From: Chloroflexota bacterium | Lineage (GTDB): Bacteria > Chloroflexota > Limnocylindria > QHBO01 | Length of the DNA stretch: 8,619 bases | NCBI GenBank assembly: GCA_005880165.1 | Contig: VBJP01000113.1 | Span: 1-8,619, forward strand | Direction: 5' to 3' | Part shown: positions 1 through 6,870 of the stretch, piece after piece | How the letters are laid out: each line of letters begins with the position of its first letter | Numbering within the stretch: position 1 is the first letter of the stretch | Program-made: the position numbers and the translations under genes | The notes under the pieces: model-generated | What the model saw: the letters and a program-made list of their open reading frames with translations, nothing else | The model's database searches: none | Told to the model about the DNA's origin: nothing

Positions 1-1
1 C

Positions 2-70
2 ACCCGCGATGACCTGCTTCCCTGGTTCGCGGAATTCGCCTTGCTGCCCTACCTGGCGCTGAAGCGTTAA
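2..70 (+). CDS. C-terminal fragment of an unidentified protein
   Basis: The second reading frame is open from the window edge to a TAA at 68-70. It gives 22 residues that begin TRDDLLPWF and end LPYLALKR. The tail is hydrophobic and aromatic with a basic end. That would fit the last helix of many enzymes, including glycosyltransferases and methyltransferases, but it is too short to identify. It lies on the same strand as the glycan genes and 126 nt before the preferred start of the next gene, so it may be an upstream member of the same locus. The other two forward frames are less convincing: frame 1 meets TGA at 10-12. Confidence 0.5.
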   Translation, partial: TRDDLLPWFAEFALLPYLALKR

Positions 71-196
71 ACCGGGACCTCTGACCCACCTGCCGGGACG
101 GAGGCGCAGCGGCGGCGTTACTCGGCGGTGGCACGGTTTGGGCGCGCCCATTTCGGCAGGCGCGGTCCGGCCCCAGACTACTGGCAGGGCGAGGCC

Positions 197-1327
197 ATGA
201 AACGCCAGGGCATCAATCCGCTAGTCGCGAGTCCGGTGCAGGCCCTGCCCGCCACGACGCCTACCCCGACCCCCTCCGCAGATCCTCCGCTTCGGGTAGG
301 AGTGATCGGCTATGGCTACTGGGGACCAAATCTGGTTCGCAACTTTGCCGACGTTCCCGACGCCCAGGTCTGGGCGGTGAGCGACACGCGGCCTGAGCTG
401 CTCGCGCAGGCGCACGCCCGGTACCCCGCCATCACCGTCACGACCGATAGCGGCGCCCTGATCCACGACCCGGCGATCGATGCCGTGGTCATCATGACGC
501 CGGTCTCGACCCACTTCGAACTGGCGATGGAGGCCTTACGGGCGGACAAGCACGTGCTGGTGGCCAAACCCATCGCCACCAGCGCCGAGCAGGCTGCCCA
601 ATTGATCGACGAAGCCGAACGCCGCCACCTGGTGCTGATGGTCGACCACACCTTCATCTACACCGGCGCGGTGCGGCGGATCAAAGAGCTGGTTGATAGC
701 GGCACCCTGGGGCGTCTGTATTACTACGACTCCGTCCGCGTCAATCTCGGACTGTTCCAGCGCGACGTGAACGTGCTCTGGGACCTCGCCGTCCACGACC
801 TGTCGATCATGGACTACGTGCTGGGGGAGCAACCCTGCGCGGTGGCGGCGACGGGGGCGGCGCACGTGCAGGGCAAACCGGTCAACATGGCCTATCTCAC
901 CTGCTTCTTCGAAAACGAATTGCTGGCCCATCATCACGTGAACTGGCTCGCCCCGGTGAAGGTCCGGCGCACGCTGGTCTGCGGCGACCGGCAGATGATC
1001 GTCTACGACGACCTGGAGCCAAGCGAGAAGGTCAAGGTCTACGACAAGGGGATCACGCTCACCAGCCGACCGGAGGGCGTCTACGAATCGCTGATCGGTT
1101 ATCGCACCGGCGACATGTGGGCGCCGAAGCTCAGCCTGACGGAAGGCCTGCGGGCGGAGGCCCAAGATTTCCTCGAGTGCATCCGGACCGGCCGCCGGCC
1201 GATTTCTGATGGCGAGTCGGGCCTGCGCGTGGTTCGCATCCTGGAGGCAGCCTGCGAGTCGCTGAAGCGGCGTGGCCAGCCGGTGGAGCTGTCGATGCCC
1301 ACGGCGCACCAAGCCGTCGCCGTCTGA
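197..1327 (+). CDS. Gfo/Idh/MocA family NAD(P)-dependent sugar oxidoreductase
   Basis: Predicted cytoplasmic NAD(P)-dependent dehydrogenase acting on a sugar or sugar nucleotide, probably to prepare a precursor for the glycan locus. With the ATG at 197 it has 376 residues. A Rossmann fold begins near residue 33 with VGVIGYGYWG, a GxGxxG dinucleotide motif at 38-43. The usual EKP signature appears as AKP (123-125), which keeps the Lys but replaces the Glu. The second domain carries WDLAVHDL (196-202) with the family's catalytic-type Asp/His. An open frame extends upstream to a GTG at 128. I prefer the ATG because a purine-rich GGGCGAGG lies just before it, and because even this start leaves a Pro/Thr-rich tail of about 30 residues ahead of the fold. 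The exact substrate (for example a UDP-HexNAc 3-dehydrogenase role) cannot be read from sequence alone. It ends 5 nt before the deacetylase gene, consistent with an operon. Confidence 0.9.
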   Translation: MKRQGINPLVASPVQALPATTPTPTPSADPPLRVGVIGYGYWGPNLVRNFADVPDAQVWAVSDTRPELLAQAHARYPAITVTTDSGALIHDPAIDAVVIMTPVSTHFELAMEALRADKHVLVAKPIATSAEQAAQLIDEAERRHLVLMVDHTFIYTGAVRRIKELVDSGTLGRLYYYDSVRVNLGLFQRDVNVLWDLAVHDLSIMDYVLGEQPCAVAATGAAHVQGKPVNMAYLTCFFENELLAHHHVNWLAPVKVRRTLVCGDRQMIVYDDLEPSEKVKVYDKGITLTSRPEGVYESLIGYRTGDMWAPKLSLTEGLRAEAQDFLECIRTGRRPISDGESGLRVVRILEAACESLKRRGQPVELSMPTAHQAVAV

Positions 1328-1332
1328 CGAAC

Positions 1333-2580
1333 TTGGCAAGACCGTCGTTAAGCCCTGGGCTGGATCTGCGCGGCCTCTACCGCGAGAACACGCCGGCGGC
1401 GTTCTGGCGACTGCTGATCGAACCCCAGCCCAGCAGCGCCGAATGGGATGCCGCGATTCGAGTCGCGGCCGCGCATCTCCCGCCGGCGGTGACGGCCGCC
1501 GGCCTTGACCTGGACACGTTGCTGGTGAACACGCTGGGAGAGGGCCAGTTTGGTCCGGAGCATTGGGAGCTGGGCACCCTCAAGCGCCTGTACTACGCGG
1601 TGAAACCGTTGATACCGCGACGCCTCGCCGTGCTGCTGCGGCGGCTTTACCAGAAGTCGATGATCCCGTCCGTCGACCTGGGCTGGCCGGTCGAGCCAGG
1701 CTATGCCCGCTTCCTCTGGGAGGTCGCGCAGCAGATCCGCACGATGCGGCGGCAGCCGGTCCTGCCATTCATCCACTTCTGGCCAGACGGGCGGCGCTTC
1801 GCGTTCGTCATCACCCACGATGTGGAAACGGGCGAAGGCCAGCGGCTGGCGCGCGAGCTCGCCGAGCTGGACGCCAGTTACGGCTTCCGCTCCTCCTTCA
1901 ACTTCGTCGCCGAGGACTACCGTCTCGACCTCGACCTGATCGAGGAGCTTCGCGAACGTGGCTTCGAGGTTGGCATGCACGGGGTTCACCACGACGGCAG
2001 GGCTTTTGGCTCGCGAGCGAAGTTCCTGCGGCAGGCCGAGCGCATCAACCGGCACCTCAAACGCCTCAACGCGGTCGGCCTTCGCACGCCGTTGACCCAT
2101 CGAAACCCGGAATGGATGCAGGCGCTGGACGTTGAATACGACCTTTCCTTCTTCGACACGGATCCGTTCGAGCCGCTTTCCGGTGGAACCATGAGCCTGT
2201 GGCCCTTTACGATCGGGCGGTTCCTCGAGCTGCCCTACACCCTGGTGCAGGATTACACCGCCACGGCGATCCTGAACGAGACGACGCCGCGGATCTGGTT
2301 GCAAAAGGTCGATTTCATCAATGCCTATCACGGCCTGGCGCTGGTGAACGCCCACCCCGACTATCTCAAGGTCGGCCACACGCGCAGGGTCTACGAATCC
2401 TTTCTGACGGCGATGCGCAGCCGCGCCGACTTCTGGAACGCACTCCCATGCGAGGCGGCGCGCTGGTGGCGCGCGCGCAGCAGCGCTTCCACCCTGGCTC
2501 AGCTGCCCGGCGCGGTCGCCGGCGTGATCGGCGAGGACGGCCGCATTTCGATTGAACCGCTTGCAGCGATGGCGAGCTGA
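1333..2580 (+). CDS. NodB-like polysaccharide deacetylase family protein
   Basis: Predicted metal-dependent carbohydrate esterase-4-like deacetylase of 415 residues, likely removing N- or O-acetyl groups from a polysaccharide or precursor. The N-terminal ~150 residues are an unassigned, mostly helical-looking segment. The NodB-like core follows: FAFVITHDVE (157-165), with Asp163 in place of the classical TFDD pair; MHGVHH (215-220), matching the metal-binding HxxxH motif; LTHRNPEW (254-261) in the position of the Arg-containing motif; and NAHPDYL (339-345), carrying the late catalytic-type His. The first motif is HDVE rather than FDD, as in divergent family members, so activity is likely but not certain. 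No signal peptide is obvious, which suggests a cytoplasmic or unconventional location. The TTG start sits 5 nt after the upstream stop without a clear ribosome site, so expression probably relies on translational coupling. The start is less certain than the gene. It ends 3 nt before the next gene. Confidence 0.88.
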   Translation: MARPSLSPGLDLRGLYRENTPAAFWRLLIEPQPSSAEWDAAIRVAAAHLPPAVTAAGLDLDTLLVNTLGEGQFGPEHWELGTLKRLYYAVKPLIPRRLAVLLRRLYQKSMIPSVDLGWPVEPGYARFLWEVAQQIRTMRRQPVLPFIHFWPDGRRFAFVITHDVETGEGQRLARELAELDASYGFRSSFNFVAEDYRLDLDLIEELRERGFEVGMHGVHHDGRAFGSRAKFLRQAERINRHLKRLNAVGLRTPLTHRNPEWMQALDVEYDLSFFDTDPFEPLSGGTMSLWPFTIGRFLELPYTLVQDYTATAILNETTPRIWLQKVDFINAYHGLALVNAHPDYLKVGHTRRVYESFLTAMRSRADFWNALPCEAARWWRARSSASTLAQLPGAVAGVIGEDGRISIEPLAAMAS

Positions 2581-2583
2581 ACC

Positions 2584-3639
2584 GTGTTAGCGCAGAGAAT
2601 CGCGAGCGCTCCGGCACCATTGCAACTGGCAACGATCGACGATCCTCGATGGACCGCATTCATCGAATCGCAGCCGGATGCGACATTGTTCCACCACCCG
2701 GCCTGGGTGCAGGCCCTGGCCGAGGCCTACGGGTACCATCCATTCCTCATCATCCACGGCGACGAGGACGGGAACATCGTGGCCGGGATGCCGGTCCTCG
2801 ATGTTCGGAGCGCGCTCCGTGGCCGTCGCCGGATCTCCCTCCCATTTACGGATTACTGCCCGCCACTTGCCCGCAATGCGCAGCGGCTGACCTTCTTCGC
2901 CGAGGAGCTCAACCGCTTCCAGCTTGAGGCGCAGTCGAGCATGGAGGTGCACGGTTTGCTCCCGGACGTCGGCGGCATCGATCGGGTCCAGGTCGGTTTT
3001 GGCCACCTGCTCTCGCTCGAGCCCGACCCGGCTTCAGTCTTCAGCCGGTTCCACCCGAACATCCGACGGTGGATCAGGAAATCGTTGAGGGAGGGATTGA
3101 CGGTTCGGATCGGCACGAGTCCGGCGGATCTCGAGCCTTTCTACCGGCTCCACTGGCAGACCCGAAGGCGGCTGGGGGTTCCGCTGCAGCCGCGCTGTTT
3201 TTTCGAGAGCCTCTGGCGGCGCATCATCGAGCCGGGGTTCGGGTTTGTGGCATTCGCCTACCTCGGCGAGCGACCAATCGCCGCCGACCTGTTCCTGGCA
3301 TGGAACGGCACGCTGATCGGCAAGTTCAACGCCTCGGACCGGCAGTTCTGGTCGCTGCGGCCCAACAACCTCGTGGTGTGGGCGGGCATCGAGTGGGGCT
3401 GCCGAAACGGCTACCGCGTGCTGGACTTCGGAAAAACCGACCGCCACGGCGATGGGCTCCGCAACTTCAAGATGGGCTGGGGTTCGAGCGAAGTGCCGCT
3501 GTTCTATTCCTACCTCGGCGGCCCAGCCAAAAGCCCGCTCGACGGGCTTGCCTCTCGCGTCATGACTCGGGTGATCCAGGCGTCCCCGCCAGTCGTGTGC
3601 CGGGTCGCCGGAGAGCTGCTCTACCGGCAGTGCGCCTAG
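2584..3639 (+). CDS. FemAB-like / GNAT-fold acyltransferase (BioF2-like)
   Basis: A 351-residue protein resembling the FemAB-related, double-GNAT-fold transferases that occur in exopolysaccharide and exosortase-linked loci. The N-terminal half contains DATLFHHPAWVQALAEAYGY (32-51), the typical opening of this family, then a region describing a target (GNIVAGMPVLDVRSAL). The C-terminal acetyltransferase-6-like half includes NIRRWIRKSLREGLTVRIG (159-177), HWQTRRRLGVP (190-200), GERPIAADLFLAW (228-240) and VLDFGKTDRHGDGLRNFKMGW (positions 279-299, key residues DFGKTD and FK.GWG). The family transfers acyl or aminoacyl groups. Here a role in decorating a glycan or its lipid-linked intermediate is inferred only from the neighbours. 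The GTG start follows the previous stop by 3 nt, so it is probably translationally coupled. A strong hairpin lies just after its TAG. It has no membrane segment. Confidence 0.87.
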   Translation: MLAQRIASAPAPLQLATIDDPRWTAFIESQPDATLFHHPAWVQALAEAYGYHPFLIIHGDEDGNIVAGMPVLDVRSALRGRRRISLPFTDYCPPLARNAQRLTFFAEELNRFQLEAQSSMEVHGLLPDVGGIDRVQVGFGHLLSLEPDPASVFSRFHPNIRRWIRKSLREGLTVRIGTSPADLEPFYRLHWQTRRRLGVPLQPRCFFESLWRRIIEPGFGFVAFAYLGERPIAADLFLAWNGTLIGKFNASDRQFWSLRPNNLVVWAGIEWGCRNGYRVLDFGKTDRHGDGLRNFKMGWGSSEVPLFYSYLGGPAKSPLDGLASRVMTRVIQASPPVVCRVAGELLYRQCA

Positions 3640-3640
3640 G

Positions 3641-3669
3641 ACTGGTGTCCCGGTGATCCGGGACTCAGT
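3641..3669 (+). terminator. Strong hairpin after the glycan operon, terminator-like without a U tract
   Basis: Two nucleotides after the stop of the acyltransferase gene, GTCCCGG (3647-3653) and CCGGGAC (3658-3664) form a perfect 7-bp stem with a TGAT loop. It is extended by ACTG (3641-3644) pairing with CAGT (3666-3669) across a small asymmetric bulge. No run of T follows, so this is not a classical intrinsic terminator. In a GC-rich genome it could still act as a terminator, a Rho-dependent pause or a 3'-end stabiliser. Its position between two glycan transcription units supports an end-of-operon role. Confidence 0.5.
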
Positions 3670-3716
3670 GGACAGGGTCGGCGTCGCGCCACACGGGGTG
3701 ATGGTGCTCGAGCTCA

Positions 3717-3745
3717 TTTTCATCTCGCGTCACCGCACATAGACT
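3717..3745 (+). promoter_or_regulatory. Possible sigma70-like promoter before the sugar transferase
   Basis: TTTTCA (3717-3722) and TAGACT (3740-3745) each match four of six consensus bases and are separated by 17 nt. They lie in the 161-nt gap between the hairpin and the sugar transferase start, giving a leader of about 50 nt. The match is moderate and was found by eye. It is offered because this gene seems to need its own promoter. Confidence 0.28.
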
Positions 3746-3800
3746 CGAAAGTGATGACGCGGCGAGCTCGACCAGCCAGTCCCGTCGACGGGAGAGAAGC

Positions 3801-4463
3801 ATGTTGAACCCGATCACTGCCCAGGACCTGCTTGCTCCGGTCGCACCTCCTCGGCCGCTCGTAAGCCCGGCTGTGATCAAGCGGCTCTTCGACATCCTTT
3901 CTGCCTCGCTGGCCCTGCTCGTCGCGCTCCCCGTTCTCATGCTGTTGGTGATCGCCGTGTGCGTCGAGTCGCCGGGCAACCCCTTCTTCGTCCAGGAGCG
4001 CCTCGGCCTTGACGGTAAGCGCTTCAAGCTGCTCAAGCTGCGCACGATGGTGCCGGACGCCGAAAAGCGGCAGGCGGAGCTCGAGCATCTCAACGAGGCC
4101 AAGCCGCCCCTCTTCAAGGTCAAAAACGATCCCCGCGTCACGCGCATCGGCAAGGTGCTGCGGGGCACCAGCCTGGATGAGCTGCCCCAGCTGATCAACG
4201 TCATCCGCGGCGAGATGAGCGTGGTCGGCCCGCGGCCGCGACTGCCTCATGAGTTCGACGTCAACGATCCCGCGGTGGCGCGCCGCCTGAGCGTCAAGCC
4301 CGGGCTTGCCGGTTTGTGGCAGGTCAGCGGCCGGGCCAAGCTGAACTACGACGAGGCGCTCGCGCTCGACCTGCAATACGTCGACAACTGGAGCTTCTGG
4401 CTCGATCTCAAATTGATCGCCCGAACCTTCTGGGTGGTCCTGACGCTGCAGGGCGCGTACTAA
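3801..4463 (+). CDS. Polyprenyl-phosphate sugar-1-phosphate transferase (monotopic phosphoglycosyl transferase)
   Basis: Predicted to transfer a sugar-1-phosphate from a nucleotide sugar to undecaprenyl phosphate at the inner face of the membrane, the first committed step of glycan repeat-unit synthesis. It has 220 residues, the length of the small PglC-like form without the extra multi-spanning domain of WbaP/CpsE-type enzymes. A single re-entrant-type hydrophobic helix lies at about 32-54, preceded by VIKRLFD (25-31). The catalytic Asp-Glu dyad is seen in TSLDELPQL (D126-E127). The family motifs VQERLG, KLRTM, VVGPRPRLP (141-149) and KPGLAGLWQVSGR (166-178) are all intact, and the usual GAY ends the protein. 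The ATG has a good ribosome site, GGAGAG at 3791-3796. The gene converges on the regulator gene, with an 18-nt gap that holds no clear terminator. The donor sugar cannot be deduced. Confidence 0.93.
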   Translation: MLNPITAQDLLAPVAPPRPLVSPAVIKRLFDILSASLALLVALPVLMLLVIAVCVESPGNPFFVQERLGLDGKRFKLLKLRTMVPDAEKRQAELEHLNEAKPPLFKVKNDPRVTRIGKVLRGTSLDELPQLINVIRGEMSVVGPRPRLPHEFDVNDPAVARRLSVKPGLAGLWQVSGRAKLNYDEALALDLQYVDNWSFWLDLKLIARTFWVVLTLQGAY

Positions 4464-4481
4464 CCGCGCCCGCGGGGAAGG

Positions 4482-5063
4482 CTATAGCGCCGTGAATCCG
4501 TGCTCCAGCGCGAAGAGCACCAGCTGGGCGCGACGGTGAAGATTGAGCTTCTGGCAGATATTGCTGACGTGGTTGCCCACGGTTTTCGCGCTGATGGCGC
4601 AGTCCCGCGCCACTTCCTTCGTGCTCCGACCGCTCGCGATGCGCGACAGAATCTGCCGTTCGCGGTCGCTCAAACGCTCTCGTCGCGAGCCGGACGAGGC
4701 CGCCCGCGCCCGGGTGATCGCGGCCCGAACCGATGAGGCAAAGACCTCGGGCTGGACATCAGGATCAACCTGCAGCCGGTTCGCTTCCGACGAGGGGGAG
4801 GACAAAGGAGATTCCCGCGCCTCGATCATCACGGCCGGCTGGTGGGTGGCGAGCGCATCGCCAACCTCGGCGCTACCGCGGGCCTCGACGACCAACCGGT
4901 ACGCCGGATCCCGCAAGAGGAGGGCGGTGAGGGCTGCGACGCCCAGTCGCCGTTCGGCGACGATCGCGAGGGTCTCATGCGGGTACCCGCCACTTTGACC
5001 CTCACCCGCAAGGGGGGAGGAACCTTGAGTGGCGAGGATGGCGGCAGCTACCGGACCGGTCAC
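4482..5063 (-). CDS. LuxR/NarL-type regulator with a degenerate, shortened receiver
   Basis: A 193-residue DNA-binding regulator, likely partner of the histidine kinase encoded 3 nt upstream on the same strand. The C-terminal 65 residues form a complete LuxR helix-turn-helix: LSDRERQILSRIASGRSTKEV (131-151, key residues LSxREREIL and STKEVA), then ISAKTVGNHVSNICQKLNLH (157-176). The N-terminal part starts like a NarL receiver, LAIVAERRLGVAALTALLL (32-50). The acidic pair is reduced to one Glu (E37). At the usual phospho-Asp position in PAVMIEARE there is Glu81. The strands and helices that normally carry the conserved Thr and Lys are absent: the chain runs almost directly into the last receiver helix (PEVFASSVRAAITRA, 105-119). 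Canonical phosphorylation is therefore unlikely. Residues 12-29 are encoded by a palindromic repeat-like stretch. The GTG start is supported by a good ribosome site. An orphan, phosphorylation-independent regulator is the main alternative to a true two-component partner. Confidence 0.85.
   Translation of the reverse strand: MTGPVAAAILATQGSSPLAGEGQSGGYPHETLAIVAERRLGVAALTALLLRDPAYRLVVEARGSAEVGDALATHQPAVMIEARESPLSSPSSEANRLQVDPDVQPEVFASSVRAAITRARAASSGSRRERLSDRERQILSRIASGRSTKEVARDCAISAKTVGNHVSNICQKLNLHRRAQLVLFALEHGFTAL
4979..5020. repeat. REP-like palindromic element inside the LuxR-type gene
   Basis: Two palindromes lie close together. GCGGGTACCCGC (4979-4990) is a perfect 12-bp palindrome. CCTCACCC (5000-5007) faces GGGGGGAGG (5012-5020) across a GCAA loop with one mismatch. 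Read on the minus strand this encodes SSPLAGEGQSGGYP. That kind of peptide is the familiar translation product of dispersed intergenic palindromes (PLAGEG-type) in many GC-rich genomes. Only one copy is in the window, so the repeat status rests on resemblance. It is in frame and inserts extra residues ahead of the receiver. Confidence 0.5.
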
Positions 5064-5066
5064 GGA

Positions 5067-6761
5067 TCAACTCCTGCGAGCATCGATCAAGACCAACGTT
5101 CCGCCGCCATTGGGGGCGCTGCGCACGTCGAAGGTGCCGCCGATGCGCGCCAGCCGCTCGGAGCAGCCGATCAGACCCAGGCCCCGACCATCTCGGGTCG
5201 GTCTGGCCTCGCCCGGGGAGAAACCGATACCGTTGTCTTCGATCGTTACGCGGATTCGCCGGTCGGGGTACTCGACGCGAATGCGTGCGCAATCCGCTTT
5301 CGCGTGGCGGACGATGTTGTTGACCACTTCCTTGATCACATTCGCGATCTCCCGCATGGTCCTGGGCGCCACCTGGCTATCGGTTCCTTCCTCGGTCCAG
5401 GACAGACGGCACTGCGCTCCCTGCAGGATCGTTTCGGAAAAGGCCCGAGCCTCCTCCAGCGGAGCGACGCTGGGTTCCGGATGACGAAACCCCAACGCCA
5501 GAGTGCGCGCGCCGCGCAGCGCGTCGCTGGCGGTATGCTCGAGGACTTGCAACGCCTCCTGTCCAGCGTTGCCCTCGGCGATCGCGCAGCGAATCTGCAC
5601 CAGGAGCGCGCTGAGCGCCTGGCCAACCTTATCGTGCACATCGCGCGCGAGTCGCTGGCGTTCCATCGTGAGCTGGCGCTGGCGCCGACGGTCGCCCATT
5701 CGCTCGTACTCCAGTCGCCTCGATATCCGCACGATGTGGCCGATCCGGCTGGCGACGAGCTCCAGGACGGCGACCCGCTCGGGTGACAGCGGCTGACAGC
5801 GGGACTCCCGCTCCTCGCCCAGGATCAGCAGGCCCTGGCTGCGCGGCCCGGCGAAGAATGGCAGCAGCACGCCGGTCCTGGTGGTCGGCGAAAAGAGCGC
5901 CAGCCGCTCAGGTTCCGATGCGTCGTCCTGCCGGTTGAATTCCAGGACCTCGGCGCGTCGCTCGTGGAGCGCCTGCGCGCACCGTCGCAGCGGCCGTAAT
6001 GGCCACGCGGTCCCAGTCTTCCGCGGCGGGCGATGCCCGCCCACCGCTCGGATCGTGAGCACCTGCCGGGCGTCGCGAATGGCGATCTGGCAATACGTCG
6101 CATCCAGGGATTCGCCGATTGAGCGGGCGATCTCGCGATAGGTCGGCGGGAAGCGAAGCGCCCGATCGACGGCGAGGGCAATCTCGAGCGTCCGGCTGAC
6201 CTCATCGAACAGCCGGCGCAGACTGGCCAGGCGCAGCTCGTCGTTGCGGGTCTGCATCGCCAGCGATGCGCCCAGCTGTAGGCGCTGGATGCCGAAGTCG
6301 TCCAGGGCACCCGCACGGCAGCTGGCCAGGCCGATCGTGCCCACGATTTCGCTCTCCTGCCGCACCGGCACGACCAGGCAGGACAGAATTCCACGAGCCC
6401 CGCACCAGAGCGGCCACGACCCGGACCACGAGCCTCCGTCGACGATGAGCAGTGGATCAAGAGGTGGATCAGGGAACTCGGCGATGGTCGAAGGCGGAAG
6501 CAGAGCGATCCCCGGGCGCCGAACGACAACCCCTCCTGCGCTGTCATGCCACGCCAGCCATCCCAGGTCTGCGCCCGACCCTTCCAGCAGTGAGCCGATG
6601 AGGTCTTCATAGGGCGAGGAAACGTTGCCGGCACTATCGGCAGGCGGAGCGTCGAGAAGGTGGGCCCTCAACCCACGAAGACGCTCGCCGATCGAGGCGT
6701 CCAGCACGGTGGAAGGTGCTCGTGAGATGGCTTCCGGGTCGGCCAGCGTGCTCAGCGCCAC
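5067..6761 (-). CDS. Soluble double-GAF sensor histidine kinase (NarL/LiaS type)
   Basis: A 564-residue cytoplasmic histidine kinase with no transmembrane segment. Two GAF-like sensor regions are visible at about 25-170 and 180-345. The second contains CQIAIRDARQVLTIRAVGG and GVLLPFFAGPRSQGLLILGEE (297-317, typical GAF strands). A HisKA_3 dimerisation region follows with ERQRLARDVHDKVGQALSAL (367-386), His376 being the predicted autophosphorylation site. The C-terminal ATPase domain shows the N box in EVVNNIVRHAKA (E478, N482, H486), DNGIGF (509-514) and GRGLGLIG (525-532). Kinases of this type pair with NarL/LuxR regulators, which fits the downstream gene 3 nt away. The input ligand is unknown. 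The GTG start has GGAGG (complement of 6773-6777) 11 nt upstream, a slightly long spacing. It is transcribed divergently from the CRP-like gene, with which it shares a control region of about 125 nt. Confidence 0.92.
   Translation of the reverse strand: MALSTLADPEAISRAPSTVLDASIGERLRGLRAHLLDAPPADSAGNVSSPYEDLIGSLLEGSGADLGWLAWHDSAGGVVVRRPGIALLPPSTIAEFPDPPLDPLLIVDGGSWSGSWPLWCGARGILSCLVVPVRQESEIVGTIGLASCRAGALDDFGIQRLQLGASLAMQTRNDELRLASLRRLFDEVSRTLEIALAVDRALRFPPTYREIARSIGESLDATYCQIAIRDARQVLTIRAVGGHRPPRKTGTAWPLRPLRRCAQALHERRAEVLEFNRQDDASEPERLALFSPTTRTGVLLPFFAGPRSQGLLILGEERESRCQPLSPERVAVLELVASRIGHIVRISRRLEYERMGDRRRQRQLTMERQRLARDVHDKVGQALSALLVQIRCAIAEGNAGQEALQVLEHTASDALRGARTLALGFRHPEPSVAPLEEARAFSETILQGAQCRLSWTEEGTDSQVAPRTMREIANVIKEVVNNIVRHAKADCARIRVEYPDRRIRVTIEDNGIGFSPGEARPTRDGRGLGLIGCSERLARIGGTFDVRSAPNGGGTLVLIDARRS
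5071..5075 (-). promoter_or_regulatory. Ribosome binding site that fixes the GTG start of the LuxR-type gene
   Basis: On the minus strand this reads AGGAG, 7 nt before the GTG at 5063-5061 and overlapping the last codons of the kinase gene. The good match and spacing make the GTG the likely start. This is important because it means the repeat-like stretch just downstream is translated. Confidence 0.7.
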
Positions 6762-6804
6762 GGGATGCGGATCCTCCGTCTTTTGATGGGGACAACGTAG
6801 TCCG

Positions 6805-6830
6805 GATTGACGATGTCGTCTATGTCAATC
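6805..6830. promoter_or_regulatory. Perfect inverted repeat in the divergent kinase/CRP control region
   Basis: GATTGAC (6805-6811) and GTCAATC (6824-6830) are perfect inverted copies separated by 12 nt. The spacer holds further GTC half-motifs. On each strand an arm contains TTGAC, so it could serve as a -35 element, but I find no good -10 at the right distance in either direction. The 12-nt gap is longer than in a CRP/FNR site. An operator for one of the adjacent regulators is a reasonable guess. Confidence 0.4.
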
Positions 6831-6870
6831 GGCACAGACACCCTGTGCTGTTCGGCACCATGGCTTGACA

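Noticed and set aside
128..196. GTG at 128 as the true start of the oxidoreductase
   Set aside because: It would add 23 Arg/Gly-rich residues unlike family N-termini. The ATG at 197 has a better upstream purine stretch. Not fully excluded.
536..1339. Minus-strand open frame of about 267 codons opposite the oxidoreductase
   Set aside because: Its His/Asp/Arg-rich composition without any family motif marks it as a shadow frame.
1348..2379. Minus-strand open frame of about 343 codons opposite the deacetylase
   Set aside because: A mirror of a real gene with clear NodB-like motifs. It has no recognisable domain, and GC-rich codon bias readily produces such frames.
4464..4481. CCGC/GCGG mini-hairpin between the convergent genes as a bidirectional terminator
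   Set aside because: The stem is only 4 bp and lacks T runs on either side. This is expected by chance at this GC content.
4842..5786. Plus-strand open frame of about 314 codons opposite the LuxR-type gene and kinase
   Set aside because: It runs across two genes with clear motifs on the other strand and has no domain of its own.
6865..6870. TTGACA as the -35 element of the CRP-like gene
   Set aside because: Only 6 nt separate it from TATCAT, and no other -10-like hexamer is at a proper distance before the coding region.
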